Assembly (NCBI RefSeq): GCF_041928815.1
Contig: NZ_JBHFEI010000005.1
Coordinates: forward strand, 186,001 to 250,000
DNA: 64,000 nt
Direction: 5' to 3'
Source: JBHFEI01 sp041928815
GTDB lineage: Bacteria > Pseudomonadota > Alphaproteobacteria > Rhizobiales > Rhizobiaceae
Both the position numbers and the translations under genes were made by a program. Positions 40,184-49,445 of this stretch are shown here, piece after piece; within the stretch, counting starts at the first letter, position 1, and the number at the start of each line of letters is the position of its first letter. Below the pieces are notes generated by a model. That model had not been told where the DNA came from and searched no databases. It saw only the letters and a program-made list of their open reading frames with translations.

Positions 40184-41365
40184 TCATACGACCGCGCGCC
40201 GGCTCGCCGCGGCGAATACGGCGTAGCTTGCGATGGCGATCGCCGCCATCAGCGGAATGATCAGGCCGAAGGCGTCGAGCGGTTCGCCGACCAGCGCGGC
40301 GGCCGAGCCGCCGAGGAAACCGCCCGCCATCTGGATGAAGCCCATCATCGCCGAGGCCGAGCCGGCGACCTGCGGGAACCCCTGAAGCGCCGCCGTCGTC
40401 ATGTGCGGCGTGAGGAACGCGATGCCGAAACCGAGGAAGGCGACGGGCAGCATGATCGAAAGGTAACTTGGTGTGAGCGCGTGCACCGAGACGAGGATCA
40501 TCAGCCCCGACGCGCCGAGCAATCCGAGGCCGGCACGCACCGAACCCTCGCCGCCGAGGCGGCGCGCGACCAGCCGCAGCACCACCGAGCCGAGGAAATA
40601 GGAGCCGGACTGCATCAGCATGCCGACGCCGAACGCGGTCGGGCTCAGGCCGACGCGGTCGATCAGGATGAAGGCGAGCATGGTCGACTGGGCGTAGAGC
40701 GCGCCGACCGAGCCGCCGAGCACGACCGCCGCCGCCATGAAGCGCAGATCCGTGGCGAGCGTCGCATAGGTCGCGACCAGCGGCCCCGGCAGGGCACGAC
40801 GCGAATCGGGCGAACCCGTCTCGCGCAGGAAGACGAGGACGGCCGCGGCGGTCACCATGCCGAAGCCGACGAGGAGGACGAAGATAGACTGCCAGCCGAA
40901 GGCTGCGAGTGCCAGCCCGCCGACCGTCGGCGCCAGCCCCGGCCCGACGGCCAGCATGATGCCGATCAGGTTCATGATCCGCGACGCCTCGTCGCCCACG
41001 AACTGGTCGCGCACGATCGCGCGCGCCACCGTGATGCCGACCGAGGCGCCGATGCCCTGGACCAGCCGCCCGGCGACCAGCCATTCGACGGCCGGCGCGG
41101 CAAGGCAGATCAGGCTGCCGAGAATGTTGATGAGGAGAAAGGCGAGCGTCGCACGTCTGCGGCCGAAGGCGTCCGCCATCGGCCCGGCGACAAGCTGGGC
41201 AAGGGAAAAGCCGCCGAAATAGACCGACAGCGTCACCTTGATCATCGACGCATCACTGTCGAAGGCCGTGACCAGGTCGGGCATGGCCGGCGTATAGATC
41301 GACATGGAGATCGGCCCGAGCGTGGCGAGCAGCGCGCCGAGCAGGCTGGTGCGCCGTTCCCCCAT
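40184..41365 (-). CDS. Bcr/CflA-type multidrug efflux transporter (MFS)
   Basis: A predicted 393-residue membrane protein with about 12 helices. The N-terminus TLGPISMSIYTPAMPDLVTAF and the loop AGPMADAFGRRR match the Bcr/CflA branch of the major facilitator superfamily, and RLVQGIGASVGITVARAIVR is its motif C-like segment. It probably exports drugs such as bicyclomycin or chloramphenicol; the specificity is unknown. It starts 11 bases after the ABC-F stop. A GTG at 41380, overlapping that stop, is an alternative start. Confidence 0.9.
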   Translation of the reverse strand: MGERRTSLLGALLATLGPISMSIYTPAMPDLVTAFDSDASMIKVTLSVYFGGFSLAQLVAGPMADAFGRRRATLAFLLINILGSLICLAAPAVEWLVAGRLVQGIGASVGITVARAIVRDQFVGDEASRIMNLIGIMLAVGPGLAPTVGGLALAAFGWQSIFVLLVGFGMVTAAAVLVFLRETGSPDSRRALPGPLVATYATLATDLRFMAAAVVLGGSVGALYAQSTMLAFILIDRVGLSPTAFGVGMLMQSGSYFLGSVVLRLVARRLGGEGSVRAGLGLLGASGLMILVSVHALTPSYLSIMLPVAFLGFGIAFLTPHMTTAALQGFPQVAGSASAMMGFIQMAGGFLGGSAAALVGEPLDAFGLIIPLMAAIAIASYAVFAAASRRAVV

Positions 41366-41376
41366 GCGCGAGGGGC

Positions 41377-43197
41377 TCACCCCTCCAGTTCCTCGCGCAG
41401 CATTTCGAGCTCCAGCCACTCCTCTTCCATGGCGGCAAGCGAGGCGCGCAGCGTTTCCATCTCGGCCGCCAGCCTGGAGAAGCCCTGCGGATCGCGGGCA
41501 AACAACGCCGCATCGGCCATCTTCGCCTCGCGGGCGGCGATCCCGGCTTGCGCCTTCGCCATCTCCTTCGGCAGGTTTTCGAGCGCGAATTTCTGCTTGA
41601 AGGAAAGCTTGCCCTTCGCCTTGGCGGGGCCGGCGGACATCTCGGCCGGCGCCTTTGCCTTTTCCGCCCGCTCCTGCCGCCGTTTTTCCTCCGCCGCGCC
41701 GTTCCTCTGCGCCATCATGTCGGAATAACCGCCGGCATATTCGATCCAGCGGCCGTCGGGTGCATCGGGGTTCGCCGGCGCAATCGTCGAGGTGACGGTG
41801 CGGTCGAGGAAATCGCGGTCGTGGCTGACGAGCAGCACCGTGCCGGAGAAGCCGGCGACGATCTCCTGCAAGAGGTCGAGCGTCTCGATGTCGAGGTCGT
41901 TGGTCGGCTCGTCGAGGATCAGGAGATTGACCGGCCGGGCGAGGATGCGCGCCAGCATCAGCCGGGCGCGCTCGCCGCCGGAGAGGTTGCGGATCGGCGT
42001 GCGGGCCTGCTCCGGCTGGAACAGGAATTCCTTCATGTAGCCGGTGACATGGCGCTGCTCGCCATTGACGAGGAGGTTCTCGCCGCGCCCGTCAGTGAGG
42101 TAATGCGCCAGCGTCGCGTCGAGGTCGAGGTCCTCGCGGCGCTGGTCGAGCGTGGCGATCTCCAGATTGGTGCCGAGCTTCACCACGCCCTCGTCGGGGG
42201 AAAGCTGGCCGGTCAGCATCTTCAGGAGCGTCGTCTTGCCGGCGCCGTTCGGGCCGATCAGGCCGATGCAGTCGCCCCGGTGCACCCTGAGCGAAAACGG
42301 CGCGACGATGGTGCGGTCGCCATAGCGCTTGGCGATCTTTTCCGCCTCGATCACCAGCTTGCCGGATTCGCGCCCCTCTGAGACGGTCGCCTGAAGCGTG
42401 CCCTGCGGCCCCTTGTGGCCGCGATGGCGGGCGCGCAGGTCCTGCAGCGCGCCGAGACGGCGCATGTTGCGCTTGCGCCTTGCGGTGACGCCATAGCGCA
42501 GCCAGTGTTCCTCGCGCTGGATCTCCTTGCCAAGCTTGTGCTGCTCGATCTCCTCCTCCTCGAGGATCTTGTCGCGCCAGGCCTCGAACGCGCCGAAGCC
42601 GCGATCGAGCCGGCGGGAAAGGCCGCGGTCGAGCCAAACGGTGGCGTTCGACACCTTTTCGAGGAAACGCCGGTCGTGCGAGATGACGACGATGGCGGAG
42701 CGGCTGCGGGTCAGCTCGCCTTCCAGCCATTCGATGGTGGTGAGGTCGAGATGGTTGGTCGGCTCGTCGAGGAGCAGGATGTCCGGCTCCGGTGCCATGA
42801 CGCGGGCAAGCGCCGCCCTGCGCGCCTCGCCGCCGGAGAGCGAGGCGGGATCCTCGTCGCCGGAAAGCCCGAGATGTTCGAGCAGGTAGGCGACGCGATA
42901 GGGATCGTCGCCGGGGCCGAGCCCTGCCTCCGCATAGGCGCGCACGGTGTCGAAACCGTCGAAATCCGGCGCCTGGTGCAGGTAGCGCAGCGTGATGGAG
43001 GGGTGGCGGAAGATCTCGCCGGACTGCGCCTCGGCGAGGCCGGCGGCGATCTTCATCAGCGTCGACTTGCCGGAACCGTTGCGGCCGACGAGGCAGATGC
43101 GGTCGCCGGGCTCCACCTGGAGATGGGCGCCGGCGAGCAGCGGCGTGCCGCCGAAGCTTAAACGAATATCGTCGAGTTTGAGGATGGGCGGCGCCAA
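41377..43197 (-). CDS. uup: ABC-F family ATPase (Uup-like)
   Basis: A predicted 606-residue cytoplasmic protein with two ABC modules and no membrane segments. Walker A motifs are GRNGSGKST and GPNGAGKTT. Signatures are LSGGEARRAALARVM and LSGGERARLMLARIL, each followed by LLDEPTNHLD or ILDEPTNDLD. A linker of about 75 residues sits between them, and a charged C-terminal region (about 520-606) forms the Uup-type coiled coil. ABC-F proteins act on the ribosome or on branched nucleic acids. It is three bases downstream of thiN and precedes the efflux gene, so the three genes may be one transcript. Confidence 0.92.
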   Translation of the reverse strand: MAPPILKLDDIRLSFGGTPLLAGAHLQVEPGDRICLVGRNGSGKSTLMKIAAGLAEAQSGEIFRHPSITLRYLHQAPDFDGFDTVRAYAEAGLGPGDDPYRVAYLLEHLGLSGDEDPASLSGGEARRAALARVMAPEPDILLLDEPTNHLDLTTIEWLEGELTRSRSAIVVISHDRRFLEKVSNATVWLDRGLSRRLDRGFGAFEAWRDKILEEEEIEQHKLGKEIQREEHWLRYGVTARRKRNMRRLGALQDLRARHRGHKGPQGTLQATVSEGRESGKLVIEAEKIAKRYGDRTIVAPFSLRVHRGDCIGLIGPNGAGKTTLLKMLTGQLSPDEGVVKLGTNLEIATLDQRREDLDLDATLAHYLTDGRGENLLVNGEQRHVTGYMKEFLFQPEQARTPIRNLSGGERARLMLARILARPVNLLILDEPTNDLDIETLDLLQEIVAGFSGTVLLVSHDRDFLDRTVTSTIAPANPDAPDGRWIEYAGGYSDMMAQRNGAAEEKRRQERAEKAKAPAEMSAGPAKAKGKLSFKQKFALENLPKEMAKAQAGIAAREAKMADAALFARDPQGFSRLAAEMETLRASLAAMEEEWLELEMLREELEG

Positions 43198-43200
43198 GGA

Positions 43201-43854
43201 TCAGGCTCCCGAGAGGTCGTAGGGCCGGGCGAGCACGACGGCGCGGCCGGAGACAAGCGAAAAGGTCACCGTTTCGGCCGCCGCCACGTTCGAGATCGTC
43301 CGCGACGAGCCGAAGGGCAGGTGGAAATCGGTAAGCGGATAGCGGGCGCCCTCGATGGTCAGCCCGTCGAGCCGGTCGAGGCCGAGCACGGAAAAGAGGC
43401 TCGCCTGCGGCAGTTCGAGGGCAAGCGCGCCCGAAAGCAGCGGATAAGCTTCCTCCTCGCCGGTCGTCAGGATCACCTCGATGCCGTCGAGCGCGAGACT
43501 GACGGCGTAGAGAAGGTGCATGAAGGCGTGGTCGCTGCGCTCGCCGCCGAGCGCACCGGCGAGCAGGACCTTTCGCGCGCCGCGCGCGATAGCGCCGGCG
43601 ACGGCGATCTCGCCGTCGGTCTCGTTCTTCGCCGGCGGATAGGGCTCGCGCGGCACCTTCGGCCAGTCGGCGACCATGGCGGCGGTGGCGGAATCGAAAT
43701 CGCCGACCCAGACCTCCGGCGTCACGCCGAGCGCGCGGGCGTGGCGGATGCCGCCATCGGCGGCGATCACCCGCGCGCCCGCGATCTGGCGCGTCAGGCG
43801 CGGCGTCACGGTCAGCGCCCCGCCCATCAGGATTGCGAAGAAGGTTTCGGTCAT
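43201..43854 (-). CDS. thiN: Thiamine pyrophosphokinase
   Basis: A predicted 217-residue enzyme that converts thiamine to thiamine pyrophosphate. The family core is visible: VIAADGGIRHARALG, VWVGDFDSA, AKNETDGEIAVAGAI and LGGERSDHAFMHLLYAV. The C-terminal domain has GLTIEGARYPL and SNVAAAE. An ATG at 43854 (MTETFFAILMGGA) is the likely start. The divergent thiBPQ operon across the TPP riboswitch supports a thiamine-salvage role. Confidence 0.92.
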   Translation of the reverse strand: MTETFFAILMGGALTVTPRLTRQIAGARVIAADGGIRHARALGVTPEVWVGDFDSATAAMVADWPKVPREPYPPAKNETDGEIAVAGAIARGARKVLLAGALGGERSDHAFMHLLYAVSLALDGIEVILTTGEEEAYPLLSGALALELPQASLFSVLGLDRLDGLTIEGARYPLTDFHLPFGSSRTISNVAAAETVTFSLVSGRAVVLARPYDLSGA

Positions 43855-43965
43855 CGCCAAGGCCATAGCGCATCGGGGCCGAAAGTTGAACGCCTTTTTC
43901 CCTGAAGGGGGAACGCCGCCCGCCTTGCCAAGGTCGGAGGGAAAGCCTATGTCAAACCTGCTCTA

Positions 43966-44070
43966 ACGGGGTGCCGGGGATCGTCTTTTCAGGGGATCGG
44001 CCGGCTGAGAGGCAGAAGGCCAACCCGCGGAACCTGATCCGGTTTGTACCGGCGGAGGGATTAGACGGCA
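43966..44070 (+). promoter_or_regulatory. TPP riboswitch (THI box) upstream of thiBPQ
   Basis: All conserved parts are present in order: ACGGGGTGCC near 43966, GGCTGAGAGGC (44002-44012), ACCCGCGGAACCTGATCCGG (44023-44042), and TACCGGCGGAGGGATTAGAC closing with GGCAC near 44070. It should bind thiamine pyrophosphate and switch thiB expression down. No T-run follows, and about 50 bases separate it from the thiB ATG, so control is probably at ribosome binding. Confidence 0.95.
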
Positions 44071-44121
44071 CGCTCAAGCGCCCTATTCCCGTTGAACGAT
44101 GACGTTGAGGAGGAGGCGCGG

Positions 44122-45126
44122 ATGCGCGGCAGGATTCTGTTTTCGATCGCGACCCTGATGGCGCTGGCGGCACCGGCCGCCGCCGCCGACAGGACGCTCA
44201 CCATCTACACTTATGAGAGCTTCGTCAGCGAGTGGGGCCCGGGGCCGAAGGTCAAGGACGCCTTCGAGAAGACCTGCGGCTGCACGGTCGATTATGTCGG
44301 CGTCGCCGACGGCGTCGAACTGTTGACCCGGCTGAAGCTCGAAGGCCCGGCCTCGAAGGCCGACATCGTCCTCGGACTCGACACCAATCTGGTCGCGGAG
44401 GCGAAGGCGACCGGCTTCTTCGCCCCGCATGGCGGCATCAGCACGACGCTGACCGTTCCGGGCCGCTTTTCCGACGACGTTTTCGTCCCCTATGACTACG
44501 GCCATTTCGCCGTCGTCTACGACACCGAAGCGCTCAAGACCCCGCCGGCGAGCCTCAGGGACCTCGTCGAGGGCGATCCGTCGCAGAAGATCGTCATCGA
44601 GGACCCGCGCACCTCGACGCCGGGCCTCGGCCTGCTCCTCTGGATGAAGGCCGTCTATGGCGACAAGGCCGGCGAAGCCTGGGGCAGGCTGAAGGGCCGC
44701 ATCCTGACGGTCACGCCGGGCTGGTCGGAGGCCTACGGCCTCTTCACCAAGGGCGAGGCGCCGATGGTTCTCTCCTACACCACCTCGCCCGCCTACCACA
44801 TGGTCGAGGAAGGCACGGACCGCTATCAGGCAGCGGCATTTTCGGAAGGCCATTACATCCAGATCGAGGTGGCGGGCCTGACGAAGAGCGCGCGCGATCC
44901 GGAACTGGCGAAATCCTTCCTCGCCTTCATGACCGGCCCGGACTTCCAGTCGATCATCCCGACGACGAACTGGATGATGCCCGTCGCCGCGACCGGGACG
45001 CCGCTGCCGGACGCCTTCGGCCGGCTGGTGACGCCGGAAAAGACCCTGCTGATCCCGTCCGACACCGTTGCCGCCAACCGCAAGGCCTGGATCGACGAAT
45101 GGCTGGCCGCGATGAGCCTCAACTGA
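44122..45126 (+). CDS. thiB: Thiamine ABC transporter, periplasmic binding protein
   Basis: A predicted 334-residue protein with a signal peptide (ILFSIATLMALAAPAAAAD). The mature N-terminus RTLTIYTYESFVSEWGPGPK and the segments DIVLGLDTNL, VPYDYGHFAVVYD and EDPRTSTPGLGLLLWMKAVYG are typical of ThiB. It binds thiamine, TMP or TPP in the periplasm. GGAGGAGG precedes the ATG at 44122. It is the first gene behind the TPP riboswitch. Confidence 0.95.
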   Translation: MRGRILFSIATLMALAAPAAAADRTLTIYTYESFVSEWGPGPKVKDAFEKTCGCTVDYVGVADGVELLTRLKLEGPASKADIVLGLDTNLVAEAKATGFFAPHGGISTTLTVPGRFSDDVFVPYDYGHFAVVYDTEALKTPPASLRDLVEGDPSQKIVIEDPRTSTPGLGLLLWMKAVYGDKAGEAWGRLKGRILTVTPGWSEAYGLFTKGEAPMVLSYTTSPAYHMVEEGTDRYQAAAFSEGHYIQIEVAGLTKSARDPELAKSFLAFMTGPDFQSIIPTTNWMMPVAATGTPLPDAFGRLVTPEKTLLIPSDTVAANRKAWIDEWLAAMSLN

Positions 45127-45139
45127 GCGCGCCGCGCTG

Positions 45140-46774
45140 ATGGGACGGACGGCAGGCGGCGGGTGGATCGGGCTCGCCGCAATCGGCGGCTTCGTCGGCG
45201 TCGCGCTTGTGACTCTCCTCTCCTTCGGCGTGCCCGCGGGAGACGGGGCCGCGCTGACCGGCGGTGCCGGCCTGTTCGACGCCTATGTCTGGCGCGTGAC
45301 CCGCTTCACCCTGCTTCAGGCGATGCTCTCGACCCTGCTTTCGGTGCTGCTCGCCATTCCCGTGGCGCGGGCGCTGGCGCGGCGGCCCGCCTTTCCGGGA
45401 CGGATTTGGATCGTCCGGCTGATGGCGCTGCCGCTCGGCCTCCCGGCCCTGGTCGGCGCGCTCGGCATCGTCGCCGTCTGGGGCCGGCAGGGCCATGTCA
45501 ACGGCCTCCTCGCCGAGGCCGGCCTGCCGCCCTTCGGCATCTACGGCCTGACCGGCATCCTGATCGCCCATGTCTTCTTCAACCTGCCGCTCGCCGCCCG
45601 GCTGCTGCTTGCCGGACTGGAGCGGCTTCCCGGCGAATACTGGCGGATCGCCGCCAATCTCGGCATGGGGCCCCTCGCGCTGTTCCGCTTCATCGAATGG
45701 CCGGCGATCCGCGGCCTTCTGCCGGGCGTCGCCGGGCTGGTCTTCATGCTCTGCGCCACCAGTTTCACCCTGGTGCTGACGCTCGGCGGCGGACCGGCGG
45801 CCAGCACGCTCGAAGTGGCGATCTATCAGGCCCTGCGCTTCGATTTCGATCCGCCGCGCGCGATCGCGCTCTCCGCGCTGCAGATCGGCCTGACGGGCCT
45901 GCTGCTCCTCGCCCTGCGGCTCGCGGCACCGGTGCCGGAACCCGGCCAGACGCTCGGCCGGACAGGGCTTCGCCCGGACGGAGCTTCTGCGGCAGGCAAG
46001 GCCGCCGATGCCGCGGTCATCCTCCTCGCCGTCCTCTTCGTCGGCGCGCCCTTCGCCGCCGTGCTGACCGCCGGCCTTCAGGCGGACCTCGCAAAGCTCG
46101 CCGGCGATCCGATGGTGCATCGCGCGCTATCGACCAGCCTCATCCTGTCGGCGATCTCGGCGGCGCTGACCGTGGCGCTGACATTCCTCCTCATCGACGC
46201 GCGGCTTGCGGCATTGCGGCTGCGCCGGCCCGGACCGGCCGCGCGCGTGCTTTCGGGAGCGATCGCCTCCAGTGCATCGCTTGCGCTCCTCGTGCCGCCG
46301 CTGATCCTCGGCGCCGGCTGGTTCCTCGCCCTGCGCTCCCTCGGCGACGTGGCGCGCTTCGCACCCGCCATCATCGTCGCGATCAACAGCCTGATGGCGC
46401 TTCCCTTCAGCTACCGCGTGGTCGAACCCGCCATGGCGGAACATGCGGCACGCACCGCACGGCTTGCCGAGAGCCTCGGCGTCAAGGGTTTTCATCGCCT
46501 GCGATGGATCGACGGTCCTGCGCTGGCCCTGCCGCTTGTGACCGCCTTCTCCTTCGCGGCCGCGCTGTCGCTCGGCGATCTCGGCGCGGTGGCGCTGTTT
46601 GGCTCGCAGGAGATCGTCACCCTTCCTTATCTTCTCTACAGCCGCATGGGCAGCTACCGCACCACCGATGCCGACGGGCTGGCGCTGCTGATGGGCGTTC
46701 TCTGCCTCGGCCTGACCGTGATCGGCACCCTCGGTCAGCGCTCCCGAGCCGCCCGGATCGACACCGATGCCTGA
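45140..46774 (+). CDS. thiP: Thiamine ABC transporter permease
   Basis: A predicted 544-residue membrane protein with two fused permease halves, each with about six helices. The EAA-type loops are EYWRIAANLGMGPLALFRFI near 170 and RTARLAESLGVKGFHRLRWI near 450. Thirteen bases separate it from thiB. It forms the channel for thiamine import and overlaps thiQ by eight bases. Confidence 0.94.
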   Translation: MGRTAGGGWIGLAAIGGFVGVALVTLLSFGVPAGDGAALTGGAGLFDAYVWRVTRFTLLQAMLSTLLSVLLAIPVARALARRPAFPGRIWIVRLMALPLGLPALVGALGIVAVWGRQGHVNGLLAEAGLPPFGIYGLTGILIAHVFFNLPLAARLLLAGLERLPGEYWRIAANLGMGPLALFRFIEWPAIRGLLPGVAGLVFMLCATSFTLVLTLGGGPAASTLEVAIYQALRFDFDPPRAIALSALQIGLTGLLLLALRLAAPVPEPGQTLGRTGLRPDGASAAGKAADAAVILLAVLFVGAPFAAVLTAGLQADLAKLAGDPMVHRALSTSLILSAISAALTVALTFLLIDARLAALRLRRPGPAARVLSGAIASSASLALLVPPLILGAGWFLALRSLGDVARFAPAIIVAINSLMALPFSYRVVEPAMAEHAARTARLAESLGVKGFHRLRWIDGPALALPLVTAFSFAAALSLGDLGAVALFGSQEIVTLPYLLYSRMGSYRTTDADGLALLMGVLCLGLTVIGTLGQRSRAARIDTDA

Positions 46775-47501
46775 TACGCCCGCCCTCGTCCTCTCGGATG
46801 TCCGCCTCTCCTATCCGGGCATCGCCTTCCGTTTCGATGCCGTGGTGGCCGCCGGCGAGACCGTCGCCGTGGTCGGCCCGTCCGGCGCCGGCAAGTCGAC
46901 GCTGTTCAACCTCATCGCCGGCTTCGAAACGCCGGAGAGCGGCGGCATCCAGCTTTTCGGCGAGGACATGGCCGGCCGGCCGCCGGCCGAACGCCCGGTC
47001 TCGATCGTCTTCCAGGACCACAATCTCTTCGCCCATCTCGACCTCTTCACCAATGTCGGCCTCGGCATCCATCCGGCGCTGCGGCTGACGGCGGCGGAGC
47101 GCACCCGCATCACCGAGGCGCTTGCTCGCGTCGGCCTCGGCGGCTTCGGGGCACGCAAGCCCGGGACGCTGTCCGGCGGCGAACGCCAGCGCGTGGCGCT
47201 CGCCCGCGCGCTGGTGCGCCGCCGGCCGCTGCTGCTCCTCGACGAGCCCTTCGCCGCCCTCGATCCCGGACGGCGCGACGACATGATCGGCCTGATCCGC
47301 GACCTCGCCCGCGAGGAAGGCCTGACCGTGCTGGTGATCACCCACCAGCCCGACGACCTCGGCAAGCTCGCCGACGGCGTGCTCTTCCTCGAGGGCGGCA
47401 GGATCCTGCTGCACGAGACGGTCGAGGGGCTCTTCGCAGAGGCCGGCGGCAGGCCGGAGGTCGCCCGCTTCCTCGGACTGCCGCAGGCGGGCAGGGGCTG
47501 A
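46767..47501 (+). CDS. thiQ: Thiamine ABC transporter ATP-binding protein
   Basis: A predicted 244-residue ATPase. Walker A is GPSGAGKST, the Q-loop reads FQDHNLFAHL, the signature is LSGGERQRVALARAL, and Walker B is LLLLDEPFAALD. The start overlaps the end of thiP, so the two are translationally coupled. It completes the riboswitch-controlled thiBPQ operon. Confidence 0.94.
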   Translation: MPDTPALVLSDVRLSYPGIAFRFDAVVAAGETVAVVGPSGAGKSTLFNLIAGFETPESGGIQLFGEDMAGRPPAERPVSIVFQDHNLFAHLDLFTNVGLGIHPALRLTAAERTRITEALARVGLGGFGARKPGTLSGGERQRVALARALVRRRPLLLLDEPFAALDPGRRDDMIGLIRDLAREEGLTVLVITHQPDDLGKLADGVLFLEGGRILLHETVEGLFAEAGGRPEVARFLGLPQAGRG

Positions 47502-47732
47502 ACCGCCCTTATTCCCCGCCGATGCGTTGCCGCCTTACCACGACGACACTATTTGTGGGAAAGCATGCTGGAGACGATCCTTCGAATAGGATACAGGAGA
47601 AAAGCGGCCACCTTGCCGGACGCCGTGGTTAGATTGTTGTAAAAAATGCCGAATTTTCTTCCGCTTCCCGCCGTTCTGGCAGAGTGGGCGGCCTTCGGCG
47701 ACGCGAAGGAACGGAAAGCGAGCTTGGCAGCG

Positions 47733-49238
47733 ATGAGGATGATCGGTCGCAGGGATACCCGGATCCGCGGGACGGCCCGGCCTTTGTTCGCCGTCGCGGG
47801 CCTGGCCGTGCTCACGCTCCTTGCCGGCTGCCAGTCGGCGATCGAGCAGACCTACGAGCCGGTGGTCGCGCCCTCCGCCACGCCGCAGATCGTCGAGGAG
47901 GTGCAGAAGAAGGATCCGCGCGCCCAGCTCGGCGCCCGCGAGCACCCGCGCATCGTCGCGAGCTATGGCGGCGAATACAAGGACGCCAAGACCGAGCGGC
48001 TGGTCGCCCGCATCGCCGGCGCGCTGACCGCCGTCTCGGAAAACCCGCAGCAGTCCTATCGCATCACCATCCTCAACTCGCCGGCGATCAATGCCTTCGC
48101 GCTCCCCGGCGGCTATCTCTACGTGACGCGCGGCCTGCTGGCGCTTGCCAACGACGCCTCGGAAGTGGCGGCGGTGCTGTCGCACGAGATGGCCCATGTC
48201 ACCGCCAATCACGGCATCGAGCGCCAGCAGCGCGAGGAGGCCGAGGTGATCGCCAGCCGCGTCGTCTCGGAGGTGCTTTCCAGCGATCTCGCCGGCAAGC
48301 AGGCGCTGGCGCGCGGCAAGCTACGCCTTGCCGCCTTCTCGCGCAACCAGGAGCTCCAGGCCGACGTGATCGGCGTGCGCATGCTCGGCGAGGCGGGCTA
48401 CGATCCCTATGCGGCGGCGCGCTTCCTCGATTCGATGGCCGCCTATGCCCGCTTTTCCTCCGTCGACCCCGACGCCGACATGAGCCTCGACTTCCTGTCG
48501 AGCCATCCGAACGCGCCGCAGCGCGTCGATCTCGCCCGCCGCCACGCCCGTGCCTTCGGCGCGGAGGGAACGGTCGGCGATCGCGGCCGGGACTATTATC
48601 TCGCCGGCATCGACGGCCTCCTTTACGGCGACAGTCCGGAGGAAGGCTATGTGCGCGGCCAGACCTTCCTGCACGGCACGCTCGGAATCCGCTTCGACGT
48701 GCCGCCGGGATTCCAGATCGACAACAAGGCGGAAGCCGTGCTCGCGACCGGACCGGACGACGTGGCGATCCGCTTCGACGGCGTCGCGGATGCGAAGAAC
48801 CGCAGCCTGACCGACTACATCGCCAGCGGCTGGGTGACCGGCCTGCAGCCGGAGACCATCCGCGCCTTCAGGCTGAATGGCCTCGATGCGGCAAGCGCCC
48901 GGGCGACCGCCGACCGCTGGGATTTCGACGTCACCGTCATCCGCATCGACCAGCGCATCTACCGCTTCCTGACGGCCGTTCCGAAGGGATCGCCGGCGCT
49001 GGAGGCGACCGCGTCCGTGCTGAAGGCGAGCTTCCGCCGCATGACGCCCGAGGAGGCGGCCTCGCTGAAGCCGCTGCGCGTGCGCGTCGTCGAGGTCAAG
49101 CCGGGCGAGACGATCGCGGCACTTGCCGGGCGCATGCTCGGCACCGAGCGCAAGCTCGACCTCTTCCGCCTGATCAATGCGATGCAGGTCACCTCGCAGA
49201 TCCGCCCAGGCGACAGGGTGAAGATCATCGCCGAATAG
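47733..49238 (+). CDS. M48-family metalloprotease lipoprotein (BepA/YfgC-like) with a LysM-like C-terminus
   Basis: A predicted 501-residue envelope protease. The signal peptide ends in the lipobox LLAGC (residues about 29-33), so it is probably a lipoprotein. The zinc motif is HEMAH (151-155) in VLSHEMAHVTANHG, with the third ligand Glu expected in the ELQADVIGVRML segment. The C-terminal 55 residues (VVEVKPGETIAALAGRML through IRPGDRVKIIAE) look like a peptidoglycan-binding LysM-type repeat. Such proteins degrade or chaperone misfolded outer-membrane proteins. The open frame starts 29 codons earlier, but the ATG at 47733 or 47739 is placed properly before the signal peptide. Confidence 0.9.
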   Translation: MRMIGRRDTRIRGTARPLFAVAGLAVLTLLAGCQSAIEQTYEPVVAPSATPQIVEEVQKKDPRAQLGAREHPRIVASYGGEYKDAKTERLVARIAGALTAVSENPQQSYRITILNSPAINAFALPGGYLYVTRGLLALANDASEVAAVLSHEMAHVTANHGIERQQREEAEVIASRVVSEVLSSDLAGKQALARGKLRLAAFSRNQELQADVIGVRMLGEAGYDPYAAARFLDSMAAYARFSSVDPDADMSLDFLSSHPNAPQRVDLARRHARAFGAEGTVGDRGRDYYLAGIDGLLYGDSPEEGYVRGQTFLHGTLGIRFDVPPGFQIDNKAEAVLATGPDDVAIRFDGVADAKNRSLTDYIASGWVTGLQPETIRAFRLNGLDAASARATADRWDFDVTVIRIDQRIYRFLTAVPKGSPALEATASVLKASFRRMTPEEAASLKPLRVRVVEVKPGETIAALAGRMLGTERKLDLFRLINAMQVTSQIRPGDRVKIIAE

Positions 49239-49324
49239 GCCTTCGCCTCCGTTGCTCCAGACAGGGGCACGCCTGCGTCGAAAAGGCGCCGCTTGATTTC
49301 GCCGGCGCCCGGGATTATGACACG

Positions 49325-49382
49325 CACCGTGGTGATTTGGCCGGCCGGCTTGCAGCCACGTTAAACAAGTCGCTAAAGGGCC
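49325..49382 (+). promoter_or_regulatory. SAM-II riboswitch upstream of metA
   Basis: The sequence contains CCGTGGTGATTTGGCC, then GGCTTGCAGCCACGTTAAAC and AAGTCGCTAAAGGG, the conserved core and pseudoknot strand of the SAM-II (metA) motif found in Rhizobiales. S-adenosylmethionine binding should lower metA expression. Confidence 0.93.
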
Positions 49383-49396
49383 GTGCGCAAGCAAGG

Positions 49397-49428
49397 CCGG
49401 TAGCGATTCCTCGCGAGCCGGCTTTTTG
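49397..49428 (+). terminator. Probable attenuator hairpin between the SAM-II riboswitch and metA
   Basis: CCGG (49397-49400) pairs with CCGG (49418-49421) and GCGA (49403-49406) with TCGC (49411-49414), followed by TTTTT (49423-49427). It lies just after the riboswitch and 18 bases before the metA ATG, so it fits a riboswitch-controlled transcription terminator. Confidence 0.6.
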
Positions 49429-49445
49429 TTTGATCGAGTGCTTCG

